Positions 13,096 to 25,000 of a stretch of 64,000 nt of DNA are shown piece by piece; the stretch's first letter is position 1; each line of letters begins with the position of its first letter. The DNA comes from Talpa occidentalis. Taxonomy: Eukaryota > Chordata > Mammalia > Eulipotyphla > Talpidae. The stretch covers positions 46,736,329 to 46,800,328 of the forward strand of contig NW_023601212.1 in NCBI RefSeq assembly GCF_014898055.3, read 5' to 3'. A model generated the notes under the pieces. The model did no database searches. It saw only the letters and a program-made list of their open reading frames with translations, and had not been told where the DNA came from. The position numbers and the translations under genes are program-made.

Positions 13096-13481
13096 GAAAT
13101 CGCCTTAAAAACAGATGTCCAGGATCAAATAACTTTTTAAGTGAACTTTATCAAATCTTCAAAGAAGTTATGCCCATTTTACTCAAATACTCCCCAAAAA
13201 AAAAGAAAAGACAGAACATTTCCTAATACATTCTATCATGCCAACATTACCCTCATACCAAAACCAGGCAAGGACATCACCAAATAAACAAACTACAGAC
13301 CAATATCTCTAATGAATACAGATATGAAAATTCTTGACAAATTACTATCAAATTGAATTCAACAATATGTTAAAATGATTATATACCAATGACCAAACAG
13401 GATTTATTATAGGAATGCAAAATGCTGTAACATATATGGATCGATTAATGTAATACATTGCATTAACAAAAGAAAAAAGAA

Positions 13482-13744
13482 GGGCCTCCCTGGGGGCGCA
13501 GCGGGTTGAGCGCAGTGCTGTGAAGCCGTCCCCAGCCTCTGCAGCACCAGATTGATTCCCGGCCGGCCAGGGAGATTCCCACATGGTGAGGCAGACCTCT
13601 CCTGTCTCGCCTGCTTCTCCCCTCAGCAGTGTGTTTCAGTACTTCTGCCTGTTCTGCTCCCTGCTTTGTCTGGTGAATTCTCTCACCCTCCTGCGGCTCT
13701 GGCCTGTACTCCAGTGCTTGTATAAATAAATAAATCTTTAAAAA
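13482..13744 (+). mobile_element. tRNA-derived SINE, intermediate type
   Basis: Mixes features of both subfamilies: 'gcgcagcgggttgagcgcagtgctgtgaagc' head with an older-type 'ccggccagggag' linker. Directly followed by another SINE. Confidence 0.82.
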
Positions 13745-13756
13745 AAAGAAAGAATA

Positions 13757-14066
13757 GGGCCTCCCCGGTGGCGCAGCGGTTGAGCGCTGGGTTGCGAAGC
13801 TGCCCGCGGCCTCTGAGGCGCCGGTTCAATCCCCGGCTGCTCCCCGGCCACCAGAGGAGGGTCCCACATGGCGCGCAGACCTCTCCTGCCGCCCGCTGCT
13901 CCCCTCAGCAGTGTACTTCGGTCCTTCTGCCTGCTCTGCTCCCCGCTCTGGCTCTGGTGAATTCTCTCACCCTACCGCGCTTCTGACTGTACCCAGTGCA
14001 TGTATAAACAAAACAAACAAACCAGCAAACAAATAAATAAAGCATGCCTCTATTAAAAAAAAAAAA
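13757..14066 (+). mobile_element. tRNA-derived SINE, younger subfamily
   Basis: Full-length, with the extended tail ending atgcctctattaaaa. The duplication aaagaaagaata (before 13757 and after 14065) shows insertion into the tail of the preceding SINE. Confidence 0.88.
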
Positions 14067-14279
14067 AAGAAAGAATAAAAAAATCACATGATTATGTCAC
14101 TAAATGCAGAGGAAGTATTTGACAAGATATGGCACCTATTTATAATAAAAACTCTTAACAAAATGAATATGAAAGGAACATAACATAATAAAGGCCATGT
14201 ATAACAAACCTACAGCCATCTCATCTCATACTTAACAGTGAAAAACTGAAACCTTTCCCTTTAAGATCAGCGACAAGGT

Positions 14280-14548
14280 GGGCCTCCCTGGTGATGCAGA
14301 AGATAAGATGCAACCTATGAAGCTATCTGCAGCCACTGCAGTACAAGTGCGATCCCCAGCAGGGGGCTACCCACATGGCTCAGCAGACCTCTCCTGTCTC
14401 GCTCGCTGCTCCCCTCAGTAGTGTATTTCAGTCAATCTGCCTGTTCTGTTCCCCACTCTGTCCCTGGTGAATCCTCTCACCTCCCACACCTCTGGCCTGT
14501 ACCCCAGTTCTTGTATGCATAAATAAATAAATCTTTTTTTTAAAAAAA
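14280..14548 (+). mobile_element. tRNA-derived SINE, older subfamily
   Basis: Full-length copy with a diverged head. Diverged duplications (gatcagcgacaaggt before, gattaggaacaaggt after) flank it inside LINE-1 ORF2 sequence. Confidence 0.85.
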
Positions 14549-16467
14549 GATTAGGAACAAGGTAAGGATGCCCACTCTCACTCACCATTTCTGTTTAATT
14601 TAGAATTAGACATTTTAACTAGAACAATCATAAAAGAAAAATAAAAAGAATACTGATTGGAAAAGAAGTAAAACTATTATTGCTTTCATATGATATAATA
14701 CAATACATAGAAAATCCTAAGACTCTACCAAAAAAAACAATAAATGAGTACAGTAAAGTAGCAGTCTACAAAGTTAACACACAAACATTTGTTGTGTTCT
14801 CAGATGCAAATAATGAGCAAGAAGAAACAATCCCATTTACAATGGCATCAAAAATAAAGAATAAAATAATAAACTTAGCAAGGAGATGAAGGATTTATAC
14901 AATGAAGACTATAAGACACTATTAAAACATACAGAAACAGACTTAAAGAGTTGGTAAGATAGTCCATGTTTGGGAATGAAGAGAATTAACATAGTAAAAA
15001 TGATGACATTTACCAAAAGTGGTATATAGATTTAATGTGTTCCCATTAAAATTACAATGATATTCTTCAAGAAGTTAGAACCAAAAAAGCACTAACACTT
15101 ACATGTAGTCATAAAAGACCTGGAATAGCTAAAGCTATCCTGAAAAAAAAAAGGGGGGGGGCAGAAGGGTGATGGAGCCGTCATGTTACCTGAATTTTAA
15201 CTATTTTTAAAAGCAACAGTAATTAAAACAATGTAGTTTCAAAATAAAAAAAAAGAAATGGATCAATGGGACAAAATAAAAGGCCCAGAAATAAATCCAT
15301 GCATATATTGACACCTATTTATAGTAAAGCAGCCATGACCATACAATAGAGAGAGTCTCTTCAACAAATGATGTTGAGAAAACTGAATGGCTACATGTAG
15401 AAGTATGAAACTGGATCACTCTAACTCCAGGCACAAAAATAAATTCAAAATGAATTAAAGACATGGATATAAGTCTCAAATCCATAAAACATACATAGAA
15501 GAAAGCATAGATGATAAGTTCTATGATATCAATGACTAAAAATATCTTTGGAGACTCCTGTAGCAACAGAAAGTAAAATAAACAGAAAAGCAAAATAAAC
15601 AATTGGGACTACATCAAATTTTACATGGTGAAAGAAAATACCAGATGAAAAAGATAGCCTACTGAATGGGAGAAGATATTTACACATCACACAAGCAACG
15701 AGGGGTTAACATCCCAAGCACCAACAGAACTCACCTAAGCAACAAAAAAGCAATAATCCAATTAAACGTTGGACAGAAGATTTGAATAGACATTTTTCCA
15801 AAGAGGATATACAGATGGCCAACAGACATATAAAAAACACTCATCATCAGTTCTATTAAGGGGTTTGCAAAGCAAAACCACAATGAGATATCTCATACCT
15901 GTGAAATTACTAAGTGCTGGAGAATATGTGGACAAAGAGGAACATTTATTCACTATTGGTAGGAATGCAAATTGGTGCAACCATCTTGGAAAATAGTCTG
16001 GATGCTTATTTTAAAAATAGAAATACCATACAATCCAGCAATCTCACTTCTGGGTATCTATCCAAAGAATACAAACCATCAATTCAAAAAATTATATACG
16101 CCACAAGTTTATTGTAGTGTATTTATAATAGCTAGCATATGGAAGCAATCTAAGTGCTGACAAAGGATTGGATAAAGATGTGGTACAGATACACAAAGGA
16201 ATACTATTTAGCTACAAGGAAAGATGAAATGTTGCCATTTGCAGCAAAATGGAAGAAGCTTGAGAGGGTTATGTGAAGTTAGCAAGAAAGACAAAAACAA
16301 ATATTGGATGATTTTGCATATATGGGTAACATATGAAGACACAGTGGATTCTGATAACCAAATTGAAATTATCTGAGGTTAAACAGGTTGGAGGGTGGGG
16401 AGGGAAAAAAAGTGAAAAGGATATAGGGATGTTTTTGTTGTTATCTTCAAAAGTAGAAAAAAAGGGG

Positions 16468-16691
16468 GGGCCTCCCTGGTGGTGCAGGGGTATAAGTCTC
16501 AGCTCTATCAAGCTATCCCTACTGCAGCATGAGTTCCATCCCAGACCAGGGAGCTACCCACATGGTACAGTAGACCTCTCCTATCTTGCCCGCTGCTCCC
16601 CTCAGCAGTGTATTTCAGTAGATCCGCCTGTTCTGCTCCCCACTCTGTCTCTGATGAATCCTCTCTGTCTCTCTGTCTCTCTCTCTCTCTC

Positions 16692-16729
<38 letters not shown>

Positions 16730-16799
16730 GTGCACACGCATGCACCTCTGGCTACACCCCAGTTCTTGTACTCATAAATAAATAAAAATAAACCTTAAA
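16468..16799 (+). mobile_element. SINE with an internal microsatellite expansion
   Basis: Older-type copy lengthened by a (CT)n/(CA)n tract where other copies have 'cctctcaccccc'. The duplication aaaagtagaaaaaaggg flanks it (from 16449 and from about 16800). Located in the 3' UTR part of the plus-strand LINE-1. Confidence 0.85.
16661..16738 (+). repeat. (CT)n-(CA)n compound microsatellite
   Basis: About 54 nt of CT-rich repeat interrupted by G, followed by about 20 nt of CA repeat. It lies wholly inside the SINE at 16468-16799. Confidence 0.95.
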
Positions 16800-16890
16800 A
16801 AAAGTAGAAAAAAGGGACCAATTTCAATTAAAATTTTGTTAGGCAGTGAAAAGAAACAAAATTTCTGCTGTTTAAAAAAGAAAAAACAAA

Positions 16891-17780
16891 ATTAAAGGTG
16901 ACAAATATGCTCACACACACTCACCACAGAATTCAAATAACTTTTTAAAAAAGTACAAATGGTCTCCTGCTTCTCTACCTGTGAGGAGATGTTCCCTGCA
17001 TTCCCTACACCAGTTTTTAGTCTGAGGACATTTTGGGACAGGTAAATCTCAACACACCAGAACATCAGGCCTTGGAGGCCTTAAAGGGAACCTTCATACC
17101 CACATCAGTCCCCAGTTAGAGTCACATCTTGGTACCTCAGGGCCCTTTATGACCAACTAGAAGAAATATGAACAATCATGGCTCACAGCCTTGGGCAGAA
17201 GGAAAAGCACAAACTTCAGTCAGAAAGTCCTAGGCTTGAAAATGACTCAATCAATAAATATACATGAAGGAGTAAATGAGCAAATGAATGGTTGATGAAT
17301 GGGTTTTTCATCCCATTCCAGCTCAGCCTTCTCATGCAAAAAGCCAGGGTCCCAGGGAGGCCTCTGTCTAATCTGACCTCCAACATGCTCCCAGCCTGGA
17401 AAAGAAGACAGAGCCTGACACAGAAACTCCCATTCCCATTATTGCTCAGAGCACTAAGAGAAAAAATCACAGCAGCTAGGACACAGGGAAGAGAGCCAAG
17501 AGGGAGGAAACAGGACAGAGGAAGGATGCTGGATCAAAAAAAGAGAGGAAGTGGATGTTAGAACATTAGCTTGCATGTGTCCAGTGACCGTTACACACTG
17601 ACCAGGGAGGAAGTTGGGCTGAACAACCCAGATAATGAAAGGCAGCAGGAGGCTGACCCTGCTGCCAGACCTTTTCATTTTTGTCTTGATTTGCTTTTCA
17701 CATCTCTGGAGATGGGAAGTTCATTCCTGAGGGAGATAGCCCAACACTTCCTGAGTCTAGGCAACTGTCAAAATGTTTTA
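16891..17780. other. Intergenic stretch without recognised gene
   Basis: Unique-looking sequence with short open frames on both strands, none with recognisable protein similarity or splice structure. I see nothing specific here. Confidence 0.5.
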
Positions 17781-18042
17781 GGGCCTCCCTGGTTGCGCAA
17801 AGGGTTAAGCACAGCACTATGAAGCTATCCGCAGCCTCTGCAGCACGAGTTCGATCCGGCCAGGGAGCTATCCATATGGCACAGCAGACCTCTCCTGTCT
17901 TGCCCACTGCTCCCCTGAGCAGTGTATTTCAGTCAATATACCTGTTCTGTTCCTCTCTCTGTCTCTGGTGAATCCTCTCACCCCCCCGCATCTCTGGCCT
18001 GTACCCCAGTTCTTGTATGCATAAATAAATAAATCTAAAAAT
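17781..18042 (+). mobile_element. tRNA-derived SINE, older subfamily
   Basis: Full-length copy flanked by aaatgtttta (17771-17780 and 18043-18052). It is the last copy upstream of MAP1S. No further copy occurs until 30374. Confidence 0.9.
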
Positions 18043-18780
18043 AAATGTTTTACACAACCTGATTTTTTGAGTAGTGGCTCTCTTAGGTAAAAGGGTTGAA
18101 TGAGATTGTTTGGGAAGGGAAGTGTACCCATATCCACCAGGCACTCAGACCCTGCCAGAGGATGGACCTCAAATCAGACCCTCAGGTGTTCAAATCTCTG
18201 TTATACTACTTACATGCCTGGTGACTTCATCTCTGCAAACTTCAGCTTCCTCTCCTTTGATCTGAAATGATCATGGTAACAGTACTTACCTATAGGTTTG
18301 GCCATGTATTCCGTAGGCTAATGGAATAGAATACCTGGCATATAGTATGTGCAGAAGTATGTCACCTTGCTCCAGGACCAGAGGGTTCCAGAATGTGTGA
18401 CAAACACGTGTACTTATGTACCTCTAAACTTTTGCCTCACATGCTCTATCAAGCTATCAAGGTACCAACTACCTACATTTAGCAAACTCCTACAGAATCC
18501 TCAAAATCTTAGCTTAAGATACCTTTCTCTTCTCTGTTCAAGCCTTGACCTAGGCAGCTGGGATCATCTGGGCCTAGTTCTGATTTGGACCATTAGCATG
18601 AGAAGTGAGTTCCCTGGGGTCAAGGGTTCTGACTGGCATGAGGTAGGGAGAAGTCGAAGCTTGCTGAAAGCATGAATGAATGAATTGCATGAAAGGTCCT
18701 CTGGAGGCGGTCCTAAAGTGGAAACTCCAGAGTCCACCAAGCTCTTGGGCATCCGCATCCCCCAACTCGCCGGCCCTCCA
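18043..18780. other. Upstream flank of MAP1S
   Basis: Includes a weak MIR-like stretch near 18290-18360 (cctggcatatagtatgtgcag). It becomes GC-rich after about 18700. No gene seen. Confidence 0.4.
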
Positions 18781-18916
18781 GAGGCGGGGCCGGGGAGCTG
18801 GGGCGGGGGCAGGGTTTCCGGGCGGGGTCTTCGGCTCTTCCGGTTCGGCCCTCGGGGCGGGGCCGGCGGGGCGGGGCCGGCGGGGCGGGCGCTGGCGGCG
18901 TCAGGGCGGTGCGAAG
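18780..18916 (+). promoter_or_regulatory. MAP1S: MAP1S CpG-island promoter
   Basis: GC-rich, TATA-less region with repeated GC boxes (three close copies of ggggcggggccggc-like units around 18853-18890), an ETS-type cttccggttc at about 18837-18846, and the start codon embedded in aagatggcggc (18914-18924), which matches the YY1 motif often found at TATA-less starts. The exact transcription start is not known. CpG richness continues into intron 1. Confidence 0.75.
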
Positions 18917-19049
18917 ATGGCGGCGGTGCCTGAGCCCGCGGCGGCCGGCCCCAGCGCGAGTGAGGCGCCCAGCTCGCTGCTGCTGGTGGTGGGCGGAGAG
19001 TGCGGGTGCCCGGGGCTGCTGGCCTACGTGCTGGAGGAGCTCGAGCGAG
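18917..19049 (+). CDS. MAP1S: MAP1S exon 1 (coding part)
   Basis: Encodes residues 1-44 plus one base of codon 45. The first ~17 residues ([16 protein letters not shown]) are alanine/proline-rich and lineage-variable; conservation starts at [11 protein letters not shown]. Donor gttggg. Confidence 0.92.
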
Positions 19050-22000
19050 GTTGGGGCGGGCCGGGGCGCGCGGGCGCGGCGGGGCGGGGCGGGCGCGCGC
19101 CGAGATTCTGGCCCCTGAGGAAGGGGTCGGGGTGGGGGGTCAGAGGCAGGAGACAGCGGGACCTCGGGGCCGGGAGCGGGGATTGTTCGCGGGATAAGGA
19201 CTGGACCCAGGGGTGTCAGGGTTGGGGGTGACTGGGGCAAAGACCCGGGGTGGCGGGGATTCAGCGGCGAGGGGTGGGGAGGCAGGTCGAGGGGCCAAGA
19301 GCCGGAGCAGAGGGTTTAAGGATTCCGGGTGTGGGAGGCCAGTGGGGCCCAGGGGCGGGGCGGCCGGGCGGGGGGCGGAGGCTGGATCCTGAGGGGCCGG
19401 GAGGGCGGCGCAGGGTTCCCAGGCGGAATTCTGGGGCAAAGGAGAGGGGTGGGACCGTAAACGGAGGAATCTAGGCCCTGGCGGCCTGCGGTTCGGTACC
19501 CCCTCACCACTAGGCGCATGACTCGGGCACAGGCCCTGGGCGCCCTTGTAGGAAGCGGCATCGGTGTCGGAGTTGGGCAGCCCCGCCCAGCCTGGGATGC
19601 AGACAAGGGTGTAGACCGGGGAGGGCACACGGGCTGGGCTTTGAGGCCCTGGCAATTGTGTAACGCAGGCGACCGCTCAACTTCCCGCCCGCCCGGGACC
19701 GTCGAGGGGAAGGCGGGGTGGCCTGGATTGCCTGGGCTTAGCAGCAGAGTAGTGCTGCAGGGAGGAGTAGGCCTGGAGAGGCTAAGCCCAGAGCCGCGGG
19801 GTTCACTTTTAGTTGCTCTAAGAGAAGCTGCTAATTGGGGTGTGGGCGGGTGCGACCTGCCCAGAGGATTTGGCAGCTGGGGTGGTGACTCATGGGTGCA
19901 CCTGCAAGGTTCACCTGCAGCCACTTGGCATGTAGGTTGGGCAGATGTGGTGCACCCCACACCGAAGTTGGAAGGTATTCACCCATGCATCTCAGAATGA
20001 CAGGTGCCTTTCATGGCCTGTAAAATGGGATTGCAGTCCACACTTCAGTTCTGAGGATAGACCAAGTTTAAGCACTCCCGTGGTGTCAGGGGTGCTTAGA
20101 CAATGTAGAGGGTTAGGGGAGCATGGCAAGAGAAAGGGCCTCCGGGCAGTGAGAATGACCTGTGCCACACTGGAGAGGTAGCCTGGAAAGTCAGGGGAGC
20201 TGCAAAATCAGTGGAAAGGGTGAGATGAAGGGGACATTGACCACTTGGGAGACGGACTTTTTTGCTAATGTTCTGAGTCTTATCTGTAAAATTATAGGTT
20301 ATGTTCTATGTTCTTGATGCAATGGGAGTCAAGGGGAGGATGCTGGGGTAACCCCTCTCATCAGATACTAGTTATTGAAACTTTCAGGGAGCTAAGGAGC
20401 CCAGCTAACCCCACACCCCCATGCCCTGCCCTTACCAGGCATTCGGTCCTGGGACATTGACCCTGGCATCTGTAGCCTGGATGAGCAACTCAAGGTCTTC
20501 GTGTCCCGGCACTCAGCAACCTTCTCCAGCATCGTGAAAGGTGAGACTGGGCTCCCCAGGTGTCCTAGCTGCTTCCCTTCCACTTGTCCATTGGTTAGGT
20601 GTTTCTGAATGCTAGGCGTGGAGAGAGGGGGGCACGGTAATAAATAACCTCAGTAATAGTGTAGCTGAGATTCTCCCCAATGCTGAGTACCAAGCAGTGG
20701 TGGCCACTGACCCAGTGTCAACGTCCTCAGTCCTCAACAACCCACAAAGCAGGAATTAGTGATTTTGTCCCCCTTTTACATATGAGGCAGCAGAGGCATA
20801 GGGGATGGGAGACCTCCAACCAGCAGTCTTTTGGGTCAGAAGCAGCTGGGGCTGGCGTGTCAGGTGGTGTGTCATATAGAGGCTTAGTAGTAGGAAAGGG
20901 CGTTTAGAAAGAGAGGCACTGCGAAGATTGAGGGCCCAGGGGTGGAATATGGGCCCCGCATAGGGAGGGACTGTGTCTGGCTTGTAGTGGTGACCTCTGT
21001 AGAGGACCAGGTGCACAGTAGCTGCTGAATAGATGGGCTGAGAAGAGGCCAGATGGAGGAGTAACCAACTCTTCCTTGGCCTCCTCCCTACCCCACCCTC
21101 TCTAGCATGTGGCTAGGATTGGGGAGCGGGCAGGGGTGACCCAGGGTGAACAGAGCAACTGAGTGTGGCATGGGTATTCCCTACAACCCCTCCCCTCCCC
21201 CCGCCCCCAGCATGTTGAGTCACCTCCCAGCCTCTGGGTGGGAAGGAAGTGTCTGTCACCTCATTGTCCCAGTGACTCCTGGTGGCTTCCTGGCCTCTAA
21301 CGGGATGAAGGGCTAGAAATCCCATCTGCTCTGTGTGACCTTGTTGGCCACTTCCCCTCTATGTGCCTTGGTTTCCCCCTAGTGAGACAACATCTGTGTG
21401 ATAAGACTAATACTGACAAGCATGATATTTAGAACACATCTGGGCTATGGGGTCAGACCAGGCTTTGGCTCCCCCCTCCAAGCCCATGAGGCTTTATGCC
21501 CCACCCACCACTTCCTGATCCTCAGAAACCTTGGTCCTGTCTCAGGGCCTATCCCATATGAGCCCTCTTGTGGGGCATCCCGTTTTGGCTCTTCCTGGGT
21601 TCAGACTCCTTGTTTATAAAATGGAGTGATCATGGTATACCCCACAGAGCTAACAGTTGGGAGTAGGGCCCCACAAGAGACCTTGTCACCGCCATGCTAG
21701 TGTGTGACCTTCAAAATGGCTTGTTGATTCTGCTTTATGATTTGTGGTTCTTCCATGTACCTCTTAATCCTGGGTGACCCTCTGGCTGGAGTTCCCAGGA
21801 AATAGTCTACAGGAGCCTGTGGCTGCCTGGGGCCTCACAGGGCAGGCAGTGTCTGATCCTGGGACAGCCCCAAACTCATAGGGTCTGGTTCCCTCACAGG
21901 CCAGCGCAGCCTACACCACCGTGGAGACACCTTGGAGACCTTGGTCCTCTTGAACCCATCCGACAAATCCCTGTGTGATGAGGTAGGCAGGGATCGGACC

Positions 22001-25000
22001 CTAGGGGAGATAGCTGGTCACCATTCCTATCCTGATCTTCCTTGTCCCTGACATCATGCTGTATGAAATCCTTGTCTCTATACAGGAAGCCTCTCCTGAT
22101 GATTCCAGCCTCAACTTACTCTCTCCTGGGGAAGAATTGAGATCAGAAAAGGCTGGAATTTGGGAGAAATGGGTGGGACTGTAAAGATGGAAGGGAACAG
22201 GCAAGACTCTGCTGATGTGCTTTTACCCATATGGGCACATTAGTTATCAGCACTGAATTCTGAATACTCGATCTTGTAGGCTTCTGAAGCCTTCTGCCAA
22301 TTATTGCCCATCAGGGAGATGAGTACAATAGAGCCCTGGGGCACTCCTCTAGAGACCCTTGATTCATCAGATAAAAAATGTTCACATTTACTCCTTCAAG
22401 GGGCTTAGTCTGGAGGATACCTCCCTCTGCATGGCTTTAGGATTGGGCTTGTGGGAGCACAGAAAAGGTATAGAGGGTCTCCAAGAGGAGTGGGCTTTGT
22501 AGGATGGAGTTGGGCTTTGTAGGATGAGTAGGAGTTTGCCGGGGGGTGGAGGTAGGGCCCAGCAGAAGACCTCGAGTATACCCTTCCAGATTCTATTAGG
22601 GTTGAACATTGACCTAGCCCTGGGTTGGGACCAGAACAGGTATAGATTTGGGGCTACCCCAAAGAGGGGTTCTGGTTATGTCACTGCATAGAATAGCTCC
22701 TTTAACACTCTTCCTCCCACCCCAGCTTCGGAACCTCCTGTTGGACCCTGCCCCTCACAAGCTCCTGGTACTCGCTGGGCCCTGCCTGGAGGATACTGGG
22801 GAACTGCTGCTCCAGACAGGGGGCTTCTCATCCCGCCACTTCCTTCAGGTTCTGGGGGACAAAGAGGTAAGTACTTTTGCCCATCCTGGCTCATCCCCAT
22901 CTGGCTGCATGCTACAGCGACCTGCTGCCCCCCTTCCTGTGAGCCCCATCCCCTCCTGCTCTGTGGACCGTGGTGGTGGCACATGTGCCCCCTGTTCTCA
23001 GCGTCCAGTCACAGTAAAGACTGTGCCTAAGGTCATAGGATGTCCCAGAGGCTTCTAGTGGTGCCCAGATTCCTGATCCTCTCTGGGACAGAGCTGGGGG
23101 GTGGTGGTAGGGGGGCAAGTGAGCAGAAAATGCTGCCAACCTCACTTTCACACTGTGAATGATATGGTAGTATAGTGATGCTGAATAAAGCCAGCACAGA
23201 GATGGGGCATGGAGTCTGTTGTGGGGATTAAGAGCAAAGGCTTAGAGGCAGGGAAGGGTTGAGGAGAGGGACAATAGGTGAAGCCAACCTGGGGAGGGCT
23301 GCATTTTGTCCTGGTCTCTTGAGTTAGCAAGAGACCCTCCAAACTCCAAGAAGCAGGATGGGGTATCTGCCTAGTTTTCTCCAGGGTCTGGGTGTTGCCT
23401 GGCACTGGGTAGCCCCTTAACCTTTCCCTGCCCCTCTACAGATCCAGGATCTACTGGTCTCAGCATCACCTCCTACAGAGCCTTCCAAGCTTACCATCAC
23501 CTGTCCAACCTTCGGGGACTGGGCCCAGCTGGCTCCTGAAGTGCTGGGCCTCCAAGGGGTGCTGCAGCTGCGACTAAACCCACCAGGGCAGCTGCCAGCC
23601 TCTGAGGGCCTGCGTGAGTTCCTAGAGTACGTGGCTGAGTCACTGGAACCGCCGTCTCCCTTTGAGCTGCTTGAGCCACCAGCTTCCGTGGGCTTCCTCA
23701 GGCTCGCTCGGCCCTGCTGCTACATCTTCCCTGGGGGTCTCGGTGATGCTGCCTTCTTTGCCGTCAATGGCTTCACTGTGCTGGTTAACGGTGGCTCAAA
23801 CCCCAAGTCGAGCTTCTGGAAACTGGTGCGGCACCTGGACCGGGTGGATGCTGTGCTAGTGACCCATGCAGGCGCTGACAGCCTCCCTGGCCTCAACAGC
23901 CTCCTGCGGCGCAAACTGGCGGAGCGGGAGGAGGCAGCAGCTGGTGGGGGCTCTGGGGATGACCGTCTGCGCAGACTCATCTCCCCAACCCTGGGGGTGG
24001 TGTTTCTCAATGCCCGTGTGGCAGCTTCACGCCTGGTATGCGGTGAGGATGAGGCAGAGCTGGCCCTGAGCCTCCTGACTCGCCTAGGCCTCACGCCCCT
24101 GCCCCTGAGCCGTGGGCCTCTGCCAGCCGAGCCTACTGTGCTTTTCCAGAAGATGGGTGTGGGCCGGCTGGACATGTATGTGCTGCACCCACCCGCAGCT
24201 GGAGCTGACCATTCTCTGGCCTCTGTGTGTGCCCTTTTGGTATGGCACCCTGCTGGCATTGCAGAGAAGGTGGTACGTGTGCTGTTTCCTGGCTGCACAC
24301 CACCTGCTCGCCTCTTGGATGGTCTGGTGCGCTTGCAGCACTTGGGGTTCTTGAGGGAGCCTGTGGTGACGCCCCAAGATCTGGCAGGACCTCGGCGTGC
24401 TGAGAGCAAGGAAAGCGTGGGCTCCAGGGACAGCTTGAGGAGAGAGAGCCGGACAAAAGCACCTGCCAGGCCTGTCCAGGAGCGCTCTGGGGTGGCCCGG
24501 AAGGAACCACCGCGGGCTGAGGCCCCTCGAAGGGCTGAGAAAGAAGTTAGGCCCCCCCGGGAGCTGAAGAAGGAACCCAAGCCTAGTGTCCCTCGGGCCC
24601 AGCCCCAAGTCCGTGAAGTGCGCCGGGCAGCCTCTTCTGTGGTCAATGTCAAGAAAGCAGGTGCCCAGGCAGCCCCTAAGTCTCGCAGAGCACCTGCTTC
24701 CACCAGCCTGGGTGGCCCACCAGCAGAGAATGGACCCCACAGCCCCCCGAGCTTCCAGTGCAGAGAGGCCAGCCCTCCCTCAGAGACCCACAGTTCCCCT
24801 GCCCCCCAGCAGGTGGCCGCACCTAGTCAAGAGAGCAGCCTGGAACTGGGGCTGAACCTTGCCAGGGAGAATGCAGGCAACTCACAGGAGAATTCTCTGG
24901 AACTGCCATTAGTCAACAGCACCCCCCAGCCATGTACCCCCTCGCCTGTGGAAGCCCACCAGGGCCCAGCCGAGGGCAGTGGGCGGATGTCCCTGAGCCC

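Larger units (their letters stand above)
7380..16890 (+). mobile_element. Old LINE-1, plus strand, heavily interrupted
   Basis: LINE-1 segments appear in element order. ORF1-like sequence covers about 7400-7970. The endonuclease part of ORF2 covers about 8380-9790. Reverse transcriptase-like sequence lies in pieces from 12100 to 15000. The ORF2 C-terminal end lies at about 15900-16260, and a 3' UTR reaches about 16890. All frames are broken by stops. It is interrupted by many SINEs and by the PSMB2 retrocopy at 9793-11204. Two or more elements of similar age could be merged here. Its age is shown by every nested insertion being younger. Confidence 0.75.

Noticed and set aside
18676..19231. 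Plus-strand frames starting upstream of the MAP1S ATG and running into intron 1
   Set aside because: They cross the exon 1 donor and lack similarity to MAP1 proteins; the family N terminus fixes the start at 18917.
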